A stretch of DNA of 6,120 nt from QQUD01 sp039029915 (GTDB lineage Bacteria > Chloroflexota > Anaerolineae > Promineifilales > Promineifilaceae), in the NCBI GenBank assembly GCA_039029915.1, contig JBCCFD010000473.1:1-6120 (forward strand). The letters are read 5' to 3'. Under the pieces are notes generated by a model. That model was not told where the DNA came from, did not search any database, and worked only from the letters and a program-made list of their open reading frames with translations. Every line of letters starts with the position of its first letter. The stretch's first letter is position 1. Both the position numbers and the translations under genes were made by a program. Below, piece by piece: positions 5,777 through 6,120 of this stretch.

Positions 5777-5809
5777 GTCTTGAAGACTTTCGATGTCTGA
5801 TGAGGACAT
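5775..5809 (+). promoter_or_regulatory. Two small inverted repeats in the gpmI-downstream gene gap
   Basis: AAGTCTT-G-AAGACTT (5775-5789) is a perfect 7-bp inverted repeat with a single-base centre that overlaps the gpmI stop codon. Next, ATGTC (5793-5797) and GACAT (5805-5809) can form a 5-bp stem. The Shine-Dalgarno sequence GAGGA (5802-5806) of the next gene sits across its loop and arm. With no T-run after either, a terminator is unlikely. A stability or translation-control element is possible but unproven; the single-base centre cannot form a normal loop, so in RNA the first stem would be shorter. Confidence 0.3.
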
Positions 5810-5812
5810 GGA

Positions 5813-6120
5813 ATGAGTAAAAATGGCAGTGAATTTGCGGCTTTTGTGGAACATACGGCCGTTACCTACAAACAACACAAAGTGCTTGATTACTTTAGTC
5901 AGGATATACCGTCTGATTTAGACAGCGACATTGCGGAAACGATGCGCCGCTTTTTGAGTGAGACGGAAGCGCATCAGCAGGCATTCCAAGCTGGTATGCC
6001 AAAGGAAGCCCGCTCGCTTTTTGGTATTTTTGGGCATCGCGCGGCGACGATTGCGGCTCGGAATGAAGATTTGGAAATGTTGAAGTTAGGTTTGGTGGCA
6101 ACGGCCGTTTCTAACTACGA
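5813..6120 (+). CDS. Unrecognised protein, C-terminus beyond the window
   Basis: The frame is open from the ATG to the window edge, giving 102 complete residues and two bases of the next codon. The Shine-Dalgarno sequence GAGGA lies 6 nt before the ATG, which supports this start. The visible part is soluble-looking and mostly helical, with no signal peptide or membrane segment. Acidic residues are common at 31-52, and a more hydrophobic helical stretch (69-100) contains FGHRAATIAARNEDLEML. I recognise no family. It contains two ACGGCCGT octamers, both read as Thr-Ala-Val (residues 15-17 and 97-99), like the native genes around it. Its place 36 bp behind gpmI suggests one operon, but that says little about its job. 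Confidence 0.75.
   Translation, partial: MSKNGSEFAAFVEHTAVTYKQHKVLDYFSQDIPSDLDSDIAETMRRFLSETEAHQQAFQAGMPKEARSLFGIFGHRAATIAARNEDLEMLKLGLVATAVSNY

Larger units (their letters stand above)
608..6108. repeat. Highly iterated palindromic octamer ACGGCCGT, ten copies
   Basis: Perfect copies start at 608, 733, 1420, 3786, 3868, 4877, 4949, 5077, 5855 and 6101. Single-mismatch copies start at 1985 (TCGGCCGT), 3084 (ACGGCCGC) and 4349 (ACGGCCGA). One further CGGCCG core is at 4783-4788. Four copies (608, 3868, 4877, 6101) extend to the decamer palindrome AACGGCCGTT. All perfect copies lie in coding sequence and in every codon phase: ACG-GCC-GTn (Thr-Ala-Val) six times, CGG-CCG (Arg-Pro) three times, and GGC-CGT (Gly-Arg) once. 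Independence from reading frame shows that the DNA word, not a peptide, is what is repeated. Under equal base frequencies about 0.1 copies are expected in this length. The role is unknown. Confidence 0.85.

Overview
The window reads as an ordinary chromosomal segment of moderate G+C (by eye in the mid-40s percent) from a free-living bacterium. It has four complete genes plus a small one, and one gene running off the right edge. The best guess for the host is a Chloroflexota (Anaerolineae-like) bacterium. That rests on the general look of the proteins (an actinobacterial-type redoxin fused to a thioredoxin reductase, and a 511-residue cofactor-independent phosphoglycerate mutase) and on the style of the intergenic repeats. 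It is an inference, and Bacillota cannot be excluded from the sequence alone.

Layout. Positions 1-559 hold no convincing gene. They contain a 14-bp inverted repeat (128-196) and a promoter-like element in which a perfect 12-bp palindrome lies between a TTGCTG box and a perfect TATAAT (226-252). Next comes a two-domain vicinal-oxygen-chelate (VOC, glyoxalase/dioxygenase fold) protein (560-1453, +). It converges, with only 5 bp between stop codons, on an alpha/beta hydrolase of the hormone-sensitive-lipase type (1459-2367, -). Upstream of the hydrolase on the same strand is a 78-residue protein of unknown function (2449-2685, -) with a strong Shine-Dalgarno sequence. Divergent from it is a thioredoxin-reductase-type flavoprotein with an N-terminal glutaredoxin/mycoredoxin domain (2778-4019, +), followed by a strong, nearly symmetrical intrinsic terminator (4086-4119). 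A degenerate ACAAAG-rich palindromic repeat (4176-4219) lies in the leader of gpmI (4241-5776, +). A 36-bp gap with two small inverted repeats leads into an unrecognised gene cut by the window edge (5813-6120, +).

Function. gpmI is core glycolysis/gluconeogenesis, and the flavoprotein is a self-contained thiol-redox unit. The VOC protein and the hydrolase are accessory enzymes of unknown substrate. No pathway links all of these genes.

The most notable signal cuts across genes. The octamer palindrome ACGGCCGT occurs ten times, against about 0.1 expected under equal base frequencies. It falls in all three codon phases (Thr-Ala-Val, Arg-Pro and Asn-Gly-Arg readings) and there are three more copies with one mismatch. 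This looks like a highly iterated palindrome selected at DNA level, analogous to HIP1 of cyanobacteria. It has no perfect copy in the hydrolase/small-gene block, which together with the Bacillota-like look of the hydrolase hints that this block may be a later arrival.
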